Assembly (NCBI GenBank): GCA_019059635.1
Contig: JAGVRJ010000002.1
Coordinates: 496,001 to 560,000, forward strand
Source: Proales similis
Lineage: Eukaryota > Rotifera > Eurotatoria > Ploima > Proalidae
Length of the DNA stretch: 64,000 bases
Direction: 5' to 3'
In this document: positions 1 to 20,320 of the stretch, one piece after another
Layout: each line of letters begins with the position of its first letter
Numbering within the stretch: position 1 is the stretch's first letter
Notes under the pieces: model-generated
The model's input: the letters and a program-made list of their open reading frames with translations, nothing else
Database searches by the model: none
Told to the model about the DNA's origin: nothing
Translations under genes and position numbers: made by a program

Positions 1-2801
1 CACTCTTCAATATCAGCTCGGCTCGACCCATTTCTTTGCTCACTATCTTTGTGTAGCTGAAATAAATGTTTTCATTTAGTGGATGAGCTTTCTCAACGCT
101 TTCTAGACCAAAGTCAAGTACCCGGACGGAGGCTTGCGACCGACGACTGAGTTGATTGTTGGCAGCTCAAGAAGGGCAGTTTTAAGCGAATGCGTGTCCA
201 GCAGAAGTTGTTCAATTCCGGTTTGAGTGGCGTTCTTGCACTTGAGAATGTTCTGTATGAATTTGAGCGTGAAATTCACCGCAAACTTGGAACAGAACTG
301 GGTGAAGAATTTGCGCGAATTGACTAGATACTCGCGCACGGACGGCACGAAACTCTTCCAATGCGAAATAATCGCGCTCACATAACTGCTCTGGTCGCCA
401 ACAGAGGTGAAGTTTTGCCATTGAATCTTTTCTTAAAAGTGTTTACTCCTGTCGGCACTCAACATTCAGTTCACTTACTCTGCTCATGGCGATCAACGCC
501 GGCTCACAGGAGTTTTCCAAATCGCCCACCAATATTTGAATGCAGTTTGAAATGACGCTTCATTCATGCAATTCATTCAGATTAGTTTCTCGCAAGCTCA
601 AACATTCAATTCTTACCCGGCCAGAATTTCCTTCTCGCCGTTCATGTTTATGCCTTTCACCAGGGCGTTCAAGGACTTTGGTTCGAGTTTGCTGCCGTTT
701 GCTGCTCTTTCATAGGCCACTTTTTCCTTTATTTTGTCCTCCAGCTAAATGGCAAACCGGTCAGCTCGAAGCTTCAACTTGCCCGCCGCTGCTTACCTGT
801 TGAGTAGTCTCCAGACAGTATTCGGCCGTACACAGGATACTGCACACCCGCTCTGTTTCAGTTTCGCTCAGCTTTTTCGTCGGGTCCAGCGTCTGACTGC
901 TCGCGCCAGAGCCTTCTTTGAGTTGTAGATGGAAGTTTTGAATTATTTGCGAGGCAGCGCCGCTTAGGCCCGAGTAGGCACTCGAGCCTGAGTTTGTGTT
1001 CAATTTAGGCAAGCTGCTGTTCAACACTTTGGTCGAGTATTCGCGCAGGTACTTCTGAAACGTGGGCGCCAGCTGGCAAAGGAGACGGTTGTCGCCAAAC
1101 AGTTGAATGCACTGGCTCATGCAGTTTTTGTAGAATATGAACAAATCAGCGCTGCTGCTGTGCAAGTTGTTTGATTCGTCGCCGAGCAGCTTGGGAAATC
1201 CGTTCTGCTTTACGTCTTCGACAAATCTGTTCACTAGCTCTCCCAGCGTTCTATTGGGTTTTTGGCGTAAATTAGTCTTGAGCGAATGAGGCACAAACGA
1301 TGCGCGTTTACTGGTCTGTGTAGTTGACAAATATGTCGAATTGGGCGTTGAAGCATTCCGAGACGATTCCGACGAACGGCTTCCACTCTTCGTCGGCTAT
1401 ATCGCTGCTCGGCTTGGGAATGGCGTGGCCCAGGAAACGCTCGGAGAGAAGCTTCTCGAAATTGGCAGTGCGCTGAATAGCGAATATGAGCAGTTTATTG
1501 TCGATTTCTATTTTGCGACTGCTCATTAGACTGGCCAGTTCTCGTCTGAAAATCAATGAAACAAACGGTTAAATAGCACCAAGAGTGAAGTGAAGAAAAG
1601 CGCAAAACACCTCGTCACAGAGCAGAATTCGATCGCAAGCTTTTCGCTCATGTCCCAACGCTCTGGAAATATTTTGGCGTACTTTTCCTCGAACTCGGCC
1701 AGAGTGCGTTTGATCCACGAGTATCGTCTGTCTATTTTGTCCAACCACGAGTTCTACGCAAATTTTGTCCAATTTCTCATTCAAGCCAAAAAAGTGATCA
1801 AAAGCACCTCTTGATTGGCCTCAAATAGGAGCAGGTACTCGCTCAACTCTCTTTTTATGATCCACTTGATCAGATCGTCCTTCAGTTTCTGGTCCAATAC
1901 GTCCACCATGCGCGAAATGTTTCTCGCATTCATCGCACTGTTCTGTTTGGTTTAAGTGCGTTAGAAGGAAATGGCCGCAGTTGACGTTCGGCTTGAATGT
2001 ACTTTGGAGAAGGGGTGCGAGAAGACTTCTTCAAAGTCTTGGCGAACTCTTTGCATTAAGTTGGCCTTTATTTGCTTCACTCGAGTGGAAAGGTCGGCGA
2101 TTTGTTCAATGTGATTGTAACTTTCAAAGTGGTCAATGACGTTTATGACTCTTTCGAACGCGGTCGACATTTCGCCGTAGTCCTGAGTGCCCGATGCAAT
2201 CAGACTCCTGGGATGTTTCGTTACGTTAAATCCCGATTTGCCACTTTTAGGTGCCACTTACTCCAAGTTTTCCACGTTCTCCACCATTATGAACAGATTG
2301 TTCAGGGTGGTGATGGACAGCGTGAGGTTTTTCTTGGCAATGTCAAGCTGCTTGATGTCGCGCGTTATCTCTTTGACCATGTCCTCCGATTTCTCTGCCT
2401 TTGACTTGATGTCTTTTATTTGAGAGAAGAGATGAACAATCGCTCGCTGCGCGTCCTCCAGCGAGTTTGTTCCGTTCTCGCTGAATTCAGTCTGCGAGTG
2501 GACGATTGAACGAATCTCTTGGTCAATGCGTCTTTCGAATGGACCGGATAAACTTCTACGAGACGAACTGGACCGATGTAAGGCATAGTTACCTGAGCCG
2601 AGCTTTCTCTTGCACGATGAGCTCATCGACTCCGGACAGAGACTGTTCGTTGGGAAAAAGCTCGTTTAGATATTCGATCAAGTTAAAATCGACACTGTCA
2701 AGTGGATCGTCGCTCGGAAGAATTGAGGCGATCGCTCTCTGCACACTTTGATCCAGCACGAATTCGTTGAGAAATTCGTCGTCGTCAAATGACTCTTCCA
2801 T
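1..2801 (-). CDS. VPS53: VPS53, GARP complex subunit (3' end beyond window)
   Basis: Subunit of the GARP/EARP tethering complex that receives endosome-derived vesicles at the trans-Golgi. Eleven exons keep phase: 2801-2593, 2531-2262, 2207-2003, 1942-1808, 1753-1611, 1545-1312, 1250-797, 744-617, 557-479, 426-122, 56-<1; introns are 45-65 nt. The N-terminus contains [19 protein letters not shown] followed by a coiled coil with [17 protein letters not shown], both hallmarks of the Vps53 family. Later matches are [41 protein letters not shown] and [11 protein letters not shown]. About 739 residues are visible; roughly the last 100 of a typical Vps53 lie beyond base 1. An in-frame ATG at 2822 is an alternative start; 2801 ([10 protein letters not shown]) aligns better with the human start. 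Identification is firm; exact splice sites are inferred. Confidence 0.95.
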
Positions 2802-5800
2802 TCTATCTGGTCTTGCAATCACAAATGAATGAACCTTCTTGGACGATTGTAAAAGAGCGAACGAAAAGCAAAAGGTCCGCTCGCCTAAAGGAGATCCACG
2901 TATTTTGCCAGCCGCAAATTATTCATTTATGAGTCGATATCAGTCAAATTCAGAGCAAAACTATGCTGACATTTTTTGCAGCCTTTCCTCGCCTTTTATT
3001 CATTCTGCCCATTTTCATCTATCTAGTTCGCAAACAAGAGCGGCTATTTATCATCGCTCGATGCCAACAACTATCAAACGTCAACAAACGAACGTCAGCA
3101 GACGAGAAGCGGGAGCAAGGATGAGCGAGCTTTACTCGTCAGTACCTAAACTAGGGTGGTAGCAAATCGAAATCAACAACCATCTGCGCGTTAGTGTTTT
3201 ACAAATGAACTTTATGCAACCAACACAAAGGGCAAATATGCAATATGATGCGTTTGAGGGCCTTCGACGAAGCGAACATTAAATTCAATTAAGGATTTGA
3301 ACGCAGAGAAAATCAAAAAAGTGAAAGAATACGTCCTCGGTTTGGGTTCTTTTTTGTTGGCTGAAGCCAAAACTCAGGTTGCAAAGATAATAGACGCTTT
3401 CGAGCAACAAATATTTTCTACCTGTGATTTGCCAAACATGCGATTGCGTTTCAATACTTGTGATTGATTTGACGAGCTCTTAAAAGAAAGCCGATGTGCG
3501 AATTTTTGCTAGTTTGACTGAGTTGGACAGGCTGTTTACGGCATTTTTGAGCAGTTCAGTTCAATCAGAGTATGTGGCGTTGCTTTTTGCGAGCAATTTT
3601 CAAGCAGAAAGCGCGATTTGAGAGCTTTTACTCTTTCTCAAATGTTCCTCAGTCAAGTTGGTTTGAAATTAGGTCAAATAAGAAGCAAGCGAGAGAGAGA
3701 GAGAGAAAAGAGAGCGAATCGAACAAATTGTGAGCGCGTCAACGTGTCAGATGCACATTTTATTGACAATAGCAACAGTTTGCTCGGACGCAATCAAAAT
3801 TATTCGCAAACAAAAACACCAATCGACGGAAAACAAATGACGACACCGAACGCATAAAAAGCATAAGCGGCAAGCTGTATTGGGACCAGCGAATACAATA
3901 GAATTACAATTAAACACATTTGAATGGAAGGGGCCCGATTGAGTGTGTGTGTGTGTGTGTGTGTGGTCAGTGCGAATTGGGCATTTATGATGAGATGGCC
4001 TTTTGCTCGACAACGACGCCGGTGCGTCTAGGCATGCAGATTCAAGCGTCAATTCTTTATCCACTCTCCCCTAAGACTCTTTATCATTTCAATTTCTCCC
4101 TCTTTCTCTCCCCTCTGCCTGATCTCGCCTTTTCTCCTCCTTCTTCGTTATTTTCCTCTCTGGGTTCGGCTTTTAGACCATCTTTCTTTCTCCATTCGAT
4201 TGCTTCAATTAGAATATTAATTACGCTCTAAAAGTGTTTGCAGTTGCAGGCGTGCGCTCAATGAAATGCTTTTCAGTTCTATTCTCCTTTACTCTCTCTC
4301 TCTCTACCTCTTCTCGACTCTCTCTATCGGAGTTGCTAATATACGCAGTTAGAGGTGATAGCCAGCAAGAGAAGGATAGTGTTGACACACAAATTTGTTT
4401 TATCTTCTTCGCCCTGGTCCAAAGTGTGGTTGTCTTGTTTTCAATTAAGGATATTTCGCCAATGAATCATCGCAATTGATCATCTGTATGGCGCTGGCCC
4501 ATTTGATCATCGACCCATCATTCGAACGCCATATGCCATGACCGATCGTCATTTAGTCGAGTGTCAAACTTCGCCCATAATGCTTCAATTTCTTTCCATC
4601 TCTTTAATTTTCTCCCTTTTTTTGTATCTTTGTGCTTTGTTTTGTGCGTGTGTGTGTGTGTGTGAGTAAGTACGCTGGACACTTGCTTGTTGTCTCACAT
4701 AGAGCAATGTCTTCATTAATGGGCATTATTTGCCCTGTCTACCCCCTGTCTCTTGATGATCTCGTTCATTCTAATTGCTCATGCTCGATTACGCATTTGT
4801 TTTTTGAAAGTGTTTTCTTTTTATTTAGCTTGCCGCGCCCGCTCGAAAAACAACAAATACTTGGCACTTGGAGGCCCAATTCAACTCGGACCGAAAAAAA
4901 ATTTGAAAAGAGAACTGAATAGCGCACAATTTCCAAATAATTTTTAATATTGTGCCATTGTAGCCATGAAATCCGGCACTCTTTATTTGAGTCAGTCGAG
5001 CAGCTTCAAATGAGTGGGTCAACAAGACGCGTTGTTAATTCATAGACCTGATTCGGACAGACCACGAAGGGTTTGCCGAGTGCACAATGCAAGTTTGTTG
5101 TTTTATGCTTTTGTTGTGGTTGTTGTTGTTGTTATATTGAGGGAGCTCTCATAAATTCAAATTAAATTTATAGCCGACAATAATGCGGAGCCAAGGGAAA
5201 CTAAAGCGTTGAGATCGGTGCGCAGCTGCTGTGTTGCCGCCATCGCAGATACTGCCACTCTGGCGTCAAATACCCGACGCTGTTAACGACCGCCAATCTT
5301 ATTCTCAGACGAAAGCTACGGCCATTAGCCGCATTTCATGTGCACATTCGAGCAGTCATTAAGACCTTCAGGCAATATCATATCATTTGAAGCTCGATCG
5401 GTAACATAATTTCAACTCAAAGTTCATCAACGACCCTCATTACATAATCGAGCAAATGCGTGAGTAAAGCTCCGGTTGAATCTCTTCAGAGGCGAACAAT
5501 TTCGCTCGAAGCCGGCAGGAAAGCGAGCAAGCAGCCAGCCAACGCATCGACCATTAATCAAAGCCAGCCCGGCATGATCCTTTTACAATGCGTTTATCAA
5601 TTAATATTGTTTGCACGTACGAACGAGTTGACCTGAACTCATCCTTCGACTGGAGTGAGGAATACAGAGAGAGAGAGAGAGAAGCGGCTTGACCGAACGT
5701 GAATCACATCCGAATGGGACGTACATGAGCCGATCGGCATTGCATGCTAGCGCGCCATTAAAGCAATCGATGATGTGCAGCGCTTGAGTGTTTGCAAACA

Positions 5801-7014
5801 AGTTGCGGCGATATTTACTTGCTTTCTTGGTTCGGGCAGCCAACCAACCAACTGAAGCAACGAATACTCTATCTGTTCTCACTTTTCCTCGCTCTCTCGC
5901 TTACTCTACTTCTAGCCTTTTCTCTCTCTTCTCTCTCTGGCTCTTGTTGCCGCTCTGTCTTAATCTCATTTGGAGCGAACTTTGGTATTTGCCTCTGATT
6001 GACTAGGCATGGTCAATCACATTTGAAGCGCGCCCATAATTCAATTTGCAAGCGCCCTCCATTTCGCGAGCCCCTTACATCGACGCCCATTATCTGTGGC
6101 GAACATAAATATTTAAGTGAGAGGCGCGTATTTCTTATTATTTGCTCATCATCTATCCTCGGCCTTTCCTATCATAATATATTAACGGTATCGGCCGGAG
6201 CCTGGGGCGGCCGCCCAACGCTTTTTGAGGTAAACGCATAAACTGTGGTCAAGAGTCGTACTCTTCACTTCAAAGCTCATTCATCTAACTTAGACTCGTC
6301 GCGGCTCGGCTCATCTGGTCCCGCCCGACTCGGATTGAGTTAATCGCATCTCATGTAATTGTGATCACAGTCGCTCTTCACTTCATGCGCTCGACTGCTT
6401 TGTTGCTTGCTTAGCTTGCCTGTTCGAGTACATTCGCCACAAAGCAATAACAAGTCATTATTCGCTCGCTCGCGCTCTCTTTCTTTTCCATTTCTATTCT
6501 TCTAATTCCATTCGTTTTCAAACACATCCAACGCCGCACGCTCATACACACACACACATCAGTCGCTCACTCACTCACTTGCTCGCTCAGTAAAAAAAAA
6601 GCACACATGCAAGCAAACAAAGTGAAATTGAGTTTGAAAAGAGGACGAGTTTTGATGATGTTGCATGTTGCTCTTCGCTGCAAATGCAACTTGCAACGCT
6701 TGCAAGCATCCATCTGCCGGCACGATTTACATTTATGTCGTCACAAACAAGTCAAATGTGCAGCAAGCAGACGGCCGACTCGTCGCGCGTAGTTATAGTG
6801 ACATTATGGTGCCGATTGCGGCTACGCTAAACCAAGTGATAGGTTTAGCCAGAGCGACGAATAATTATGATTTTTGGCATGACTAAGTAGAGCCCACCTT
6901 GATTTACTCATTTTACATTCAACACAAGAGCCTGCAGCTTTTTGAGCCAGCCCTTATGCACTTGATTGGGGACGCATTGGGACAAATGCTTCTACTTTTG
7001 CCCATTGATTTTAG
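2802..7014. other. Intergenic region between VPS53 and DAPK, no gene seen
   Basis: A 4.2-kb stretch between two divergent genes. It has pyrimidine-rich tracts and simple repeats: GA repeat near 3688-3708, TG repeats at 3943-3965 and 4646-4664, CA repeat near 6547. Short open frames exist on both strands but are low-complexity and match nothing I recognise. It probably holds both promoters and possibly a 5' untranslated exon of DAPK, because the DAPK ATG directly follows an acceptor-like ttttag. Confidence 0.6.
3943..3965. repeat. TG dinucleotide microsatellite
   Basis: About eleven uninterrupted TG units, read directly. A second TG tract lies at 4646-4664 in the same intergenic region. Confidence 0.95.
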
Positions 7015-14352
<7,338 letters not shown>

Positions 14353-14836
14353 CTGGACTGTATCTAGTCATCAAACTGCAACAGTGACAACACGCGGCAC
14401 ACTTTAGTTCTTGTTTTCCGGTTCAATTTGGAGAGCCAACTCCACTCCTCTTCTACAAGCAATTTATTTTGGCAACGCACACAGACCATGACAGCAGGTT
14501 TTCACCAAATGTTTAAGTTATTCGTTATTCCCCTCGATTTATTCAATTTCAGTCTTTTTGCTGGTTTGCTCGCTTTTGTATGAAATAATCAAATGCCTTT
14601 TTGTGGTTTATTTTATTTATATTGGCAATTTGGTGTGAATTGAGCGGATTGTGAAAAAAAAATTGAAAACTAGCCGAATCGGTTGTTGGTTGCTTTAAGG
14701 TTTTGGATAAGTTAAAAAAAAAGGATTCGTTCGATCATTGGGATATTTGAAGTATTTCGGGCAAAAATTGCCTACTTTCGAAACGATTGGCAAGAAAGAG
14801 AAAAGTCGCAAGACACGGAATTGTTTGACGAAAGCT

Positions 14837-17029
14837 TTAAATAACGCGGGGAGTTCTGAACTCGTGTTGCTCGAATGTGGGCGATGTCTGAAACTCGAAC
14901 AAGTCCTCAGATAAAACCGTGTCCTCGGACTTGGTGTCACCATTAATCGCCAAGTAGAGAAGCGGGTCTGAATAAGATCGCTTAAATGTCTTTGGTTTTT
15001 GTAAACGAACTCGAGCAAGAGACTCGTTTATCTAGACAACGCCAACACTTCTATTTAAATGGACTCGAAAAAAATAAGTAAATTAAGATTACCTGGAAAA
15101 ACGTGAGCCTCTTGTCACGATCGTAACTCGAACAAACTGCAATCAAATCTTTAATCTCGCTCGGACAGTCGTCTCTCGCGTCCTCCGAGTTTATTTTTAA
15201 CCTTCCGGCTCCAACGAGAAAAAAAATCTTCAAGTTGCCAACTCAAATGGAGAAGAGAAGCAATCATCGAACTTGCGCTCACTTACCGTGTTCTGTTCAC
15301 GATGCTTGAACGGCAACGAACCAGTGACCAGCTCGTACAACACCACCGCGTACGAGTAGACGTCCGACTTTTGAGTGTACGGGTCCGACACTCGCTGCGT
15401 GATCACTTCTGGCGCCTGGGTTCACCGTTAGTCAGCAATAGTAGAGAAGCACGCAGATAGCACATGCACACTCACCATCCACAGAATGGAGCCCGTCGGC
15501 TGGTTGCTCTTGGCCGCCGACTGGGTCCACGTGGACTTGACTGTGGCCAGGCCAAAGTCGCCGATCTTCACCGTCCACTTCGAGTCCTCGTCTTCGGCCT
15601 CGCTCATCCAGTTCGTTCGGCCGTTGCCCTCAAAGTGTTTGGGACGACTCGTGCTCTGCTTGGGAATGAGGAAGATGTTGTTCGACTTGAGGTCTCGATG
15701 CAGGATGTCGCGCGCGTGCAAGTACTCCATGCCGGTGGCGGTCTGCTTGGCGATATCGATCAGCTCTGACATCTCCCACTGCTCGTCTTCCACGTGCAGG
15801 TGCTTGTACAGGCTCGAGCCCGGGCACCACTCGGTCACGATCGCCAGATAGGGCTTGAGGATGCAGCCGATGAACGAGAGAATGTTATCATGACGAGTAG
15901 ATTTCAATATATTGCACTCATTCTTAAATGTCCTAATTTGATGTTCATTTGGCTTTTGTATTTTCAGAATTTTGACTGCCACTGTCCCGTGAAAAAAGTC
16001 CGATCCCTTGTGAACGACTCCGTAGGATCCGGTGCCTACCTTGTTCGCCATGTCTATTTTTAGCTGGCTTAGACTTATTTCCCATGAGATTAACGAATCA
16101 AATCGGATTCCTCTCTTTTTCCTGAATCGAAAGCACGCGTTTATTTCGGGGTCGCTGAACGAGCGAGCCTGTGGACCGAGTCGAAATTCGTTGATGGGCA
16201 ATATCTGCTCGCTTATGTTTTGAATTCGCTGAAGCTTCTCTTTGGCTCCTTTGCGGCTGTAATTAAGAACGAATCGGCCTTGTCAGATAAGAGCAAGAAA
16301 TAGGGTAGCACAATAAATGAGATTTACATGAGTGAAAGGCGAGGAAAGCGGGTCCGACGAAGCGGGACTGAATTGGCTTTCTCTTCGTTCGTCCTTTCTT
16401 TGCTGCCGCACAATCTGCCATTTAATAGAGGACGACAAGTCGAGCGGCCACAAACCGTAAAACTGCATCTCACGCATGAATAGCGGTACTTTTCCAAGCT
16501 GAATCGTTTGCGGCAGAAGCTGCACGTTTCGCTTGAGAATAGGCCAACATCCTGTCAACGGAAGCATCCGGTGATGAGAAAGAAAATGACATTCGAGATT
16601 GTTTGCTTGATTTACGGCGAAAGAGAATTTCTTCTCAAATTGACATTTTAGCTTGATGACGAGGTTGTGCCCCTCGATGCAGTCTAATTCTTTACTCCAA
16701 TCAAGTTGAACTCTAGACGAGATAGAGTGAACCTGGATCCGATAGAACATTCTATTTTAGCGCCTACTCTGTTTCTTTTGCAAGAACAACGCAATTCTGA
16801 ACGGATAGATTACGAATTTTCAATATTTTCTGCATGGCAGTCTCAAGTGAAACGGGACCTTTCTCGACCTAATCCCGAGTGTAAACACAATCAGCAGAGG
16901 GAGGTTTTCAATTCTTGAAAAGCGCCATACCACAGTGGTCGAATTTTCAAAGTAGACGCGAACCAAGTTTTTCGATGTGACGTTCGGCTCGCCCTTGGGC
17001 GGACTTGTCGGCGCTGCGTTCGGTATCAT
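14837..17029 (-). CDS. Raf-family kinase paralog, short form (RBD, CRD, kinase)
   Basis: MAP3K of the Ras-ERK pathway. Exons: 17029-16931, 16868-16768, 16712-16616, 16551-16328, 16256-15476, 15415-15287, 15227-15093, 15031-14837; phases close to give 586 residues. Residues 7-95 are a Ras-binding domain ([14 protein letters not shown] to [10 protein letters not shown]). The cysteine-rich domain follows with CSFC, CVRC and a C-x4-C pair in place of the usual His-x2-Cys. The kinase (about 235-505) has [25 protein letters not shown] and APE. A C-terminal RSYSDP fits the 14-3-3 site. It lacks the N-terminal BRS region of the neighbouring paralog, and a TAG lies in frame six bases before the ATG unless an upstream exon exists. 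All catalytic motifs are intact, so it is not an obvious pseudogene. Confidence 0.85.
15239..15883 (-). repeat. Inverted 645-bp tract shared with the other Raf gene (copy 1)
   Basis: The reverse complement equals 22815-23459 over 645 bp with one difference seen (15425 versus 23273, in the intron). It spans the 3' part of the large kinase exon, one complete intron, the APE exon and the start of the next intron. Both ends are abrupt, and flanking homologous exons are clearly diverged. Confidence 0.95.
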
Positions 17030-20000
17030 CCTCTATCCAATTAACATGATTCGCTCTGCGTATTTGTGAAACAAAGACGAGACTATTAAGTTTGAATTCG
17101 GGGACAGGAAAAGTCAGAGCGAAATATCATCGCGTACATGCTTGCTTACTTGCGCGTATTATGACTAAAGCCAGAGGAAATAAAGTTGTTCTGTGTTTAA
17201 CAGCTGCTGTCTGGCTGGCTGTCTCTTCGCTTAATTTGCGTCTAGTAGTTACTCGAGATCGAAATTTCTTTTTGCTTCTTTTCCCGATTTTCTCTCTCTC
17301 TCTCCCTCTCTCTTTCTAAAGCTTTTTCACTTGGTCTATTTGATAAGAATGCCGCCGCCACCACCGACGACGAACTCTTTTATTTTTTGTTTTAATTAAA
17401 TATGAAGATTTTTATTCTCAACTCGGTCTTTATGCAGACAAGCGTTTGGCCTTCAAATGTCTGCGCATGTGCTCCAGGGGCAAATTTTGCGTGAGCGCTT
17501 GACTGCGTGAGAATTGGATACACCCATTAGAGCATTCGGTTGCTGCAAGCGTTTTCGAATTAATTTACTCTAAAACTAGAATCAACAGGTAGGTGGGCCT
17601 GGTTTTTTTAATTAGCTCGCTTCAGTTTCAATATATTCCGAATTCTTCCCGAGGCCTAATTGGTCGCCAAAGCAGATCATTCTGAGAAGATCATTACTAT
17701 TGATTTTTCTTCCCGTTCTCGTCGCCGTCATTCAACAGCGACTGTCAATCGCATTTTTCTTTCGATTTCTACGACATGCTCTCATCGCTTATTCAATTTC
17801 AGGATCGTCTTGAACTCCAATCACCAAGTCGAATGGGAATTACCTCACATGGGCTATGCTGCGGTTTAACATGTCATTTTCATGAAGGTTTCAGGATCGC
17901 CATGGACTGGGAGCTGGCTGCCTTGATTGAACGGAAGCACCAATCCGGCTGTGGTGCTCTAAATTTAATTTCTCCCTTAAAATTGCCGAACAAATGCTTG
18001 TGGATTTATCCAAATCGAATTGGCTCGTGAATGCGCATTTTGCGTATTATTATTTATGAACCACACCTTTCATGAATATTTAACCGGTTTCCAACCGATT
18101 TCGATCGGTTTAGTCGGCAGAGAGTAATCGCCATTTAAAACCAATTCAAACCAAACTCGCCTATTCTCACTCACTCTCATATAAATGCAAGCGCTCAGCA
18201 AACGCTGGCCAAATTTAGTTGCTAATCGACGTCAAAATTTTGGCCTAATCCTCGATCGATTTCTATTTTTGAGATGAGACAGTGCGAGAATTTTTACGAT
18301 TCAGTTTAATTATTAATAGCTTCAACATCAAGGCACATATCGAGGGCTTGACAGCACAGAGCGCTTGTCAAATGAGAAGAAAGAATACACACACAACCCT
18401 GGCTGTGCGCTAATTTAGACTCGTCGCGCCTAGCCATCGATTAGATGTAAGCTTCGTGCATATATCCAGGGTATAATGCAGCTCATGCGCCTCTTGCGTC
18501 ATAGTCATATCTTGATTTAATTCGCATCTCAACGGCTGCCTGCTTGCCTGGCTGAATGAATGACTGGCTGGTTGGCTAAAATGCCAGCAGGCACTACATC
18601 AATTTATGCACGTCGGTTCTTTTTTTGTGCTTAGCAAGGCCGTTATTTGCCACTTTCTCTACTCCTTTTGCTTTCTCTCTCTCTCTTTGCCTCCCGTTCT
18701 CTACTTAAGAGTTATTTTTTCTACAGACTGTTCGAAGGTTGTCGAATGAACGCAAATCTAGTCACTCGCAAGTTACTTGGAAACGTTGTTTGAAACGTGT
18801 TTTGGGGCTCACGTTTGCTAACTCATGCACCTCTTGATTTAACCGTCTCTTCACGTCAAAAATCCCAACTTAGACAATATGTGAGGAAAAGCGTATGTGA
18901 GCTGGATGCTCAGTACGATCTCATAGCGACGCTTATCTTTCAATTTCTCATTTTGCCTTCTTCCCCGCTTTGCAACTGTTCTTGCTTTCATGTTCGGCTG
19001 CTTTTATTCTTTCTTTCTTTTTTTATTTTTTCCGCATATTCGAGTTACAAACCGGAGGAAGCCGGTCTGCAAAAAGCGTGTGCCTCGCAAAAGTTCGCAA
19101 CGTGCGTCAGATTTGCTTAAGCAGAGCAGAGAGTTCATTGAGAGAAGGCATGCTGCTCAGCACCGATTGACGTCATACGAGATTCAACAAAATGGCATCT
19201 AATGAAAAAAGACCTGAATGCACAGAGTCGTTTGAAGATTGGCGCTAGAGCAAATCATAGGACGGAAAAGACCAAATAACGACATGAATTGTTAATTATT
19301 TCATGGCGCTCAAGGAAAAGATAAAATTCCTATTTGGTGCTTGTATCGTTCTATATCATTCAAATCAGCAGTTTCTTTAGCGAAAGATTGGCCACCCAGA
19401 TTATTGGAAATAATCACACAACTGCTTTCGCATCTTCGTCTTGTGTTCGTATGCAGAAAATTGAAGCAAAGTGTCTACCTTAATTATATTCAGCCTGCGC
19501 TTGATTCAATCCGAGTAGACATTGATCAGCATCTACGGCTGAATTTTCATGTGATTTTCATTTCAACAAGAGGCATCTTGCTCACTTGTACGTAGAGGAC
19601 ACGTTGAGTTTGAGAAAATATCGAAAAATAATCACATAAGCGAACAGAGTAGCTTCCAGTCTAATTGACAGGGTTTTGTCATAATTTTACCTTCGAACGC
19701 AACGTTGCTTCGCCACCTTGGTCCGTACGAATCTCACTCAATCAGTCTCACTCAAAACTCGACGCGCAAATTCCTTCTGGCACAAACACAACTCGATTTC
19801 TGGTTAATTTGTCATGAAATTTATTCCTTTTGTTGATCGGTAGCTATTTCATCGATCGAGCTAGATCGCACGCATACTAGGCAATCGTATCGGAAACATT
19901 CTCATTTCATTTACGATTTTCCTTCAATTGTCGAGTATCAGGTTATTAATCGCCTGTAATTTCGGCTCTTTGGCTACAACGACCTTAAACAGTCTGCCGA

Positions 20001-20320
20001 GCAAGAGAAGCAGAGCATGGCAACAAAAGCAGGCGTTGCTCTTATCACTCTTGCTTTCGTCACCGTCGTCGTCCTTGGCTAGTCTAGACGGTGCTACTAG
20101 GCGTTGAATTATGTGTGCGCTTGAGAGGAATTTTTTTTTTCACTTATATATATTTCTATCATAATTTGGTTTTTATCTTCCAAAATTATGATCGCTCCTT
20201 TAGTCTCGGATAGAGGCATTGAAGAGAAGCAAACAAGAGCTACTAAGCGGTGTCTTGATCACTTTCTAGCGCTTTTAAAACAAAAGCCTTATGCATCGTT
20301 CGTTTAGAGTTTTAAACTAA
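17030..20320. other. 3.3-kb intergenic region between divergent Raf genes
   Basis: No coding exon is recognised on either strand; open frames here are short and unsupported. Pyrimidine tracts (near 17295-17320 and 18670-18690) and AT-rich segments dominate, with a small perfect hairpin near 18092 (ACCGAT, TTCG, ATCGGT). It should contain both Raf promoters. Confidence 0.55.

Noticed and set aside
3688-4664. Tandem repeats considered as a possible array element
   Set aside because: Simple GA and TG microsatellites without spaced direct repeats.
14837-17029. Short Raf paralog as a pseudogene
   Set aside because: All eight exons join in phase, kinase motifs are intact and no premature stop is needed; apparent stops fall in introns.
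18797-19202. Overlapping plus-strand frames between the Raf genes
   Set aside because: Phe/Ser/Leu-rich products of a pyrimidine tract; no homology or conserved start.
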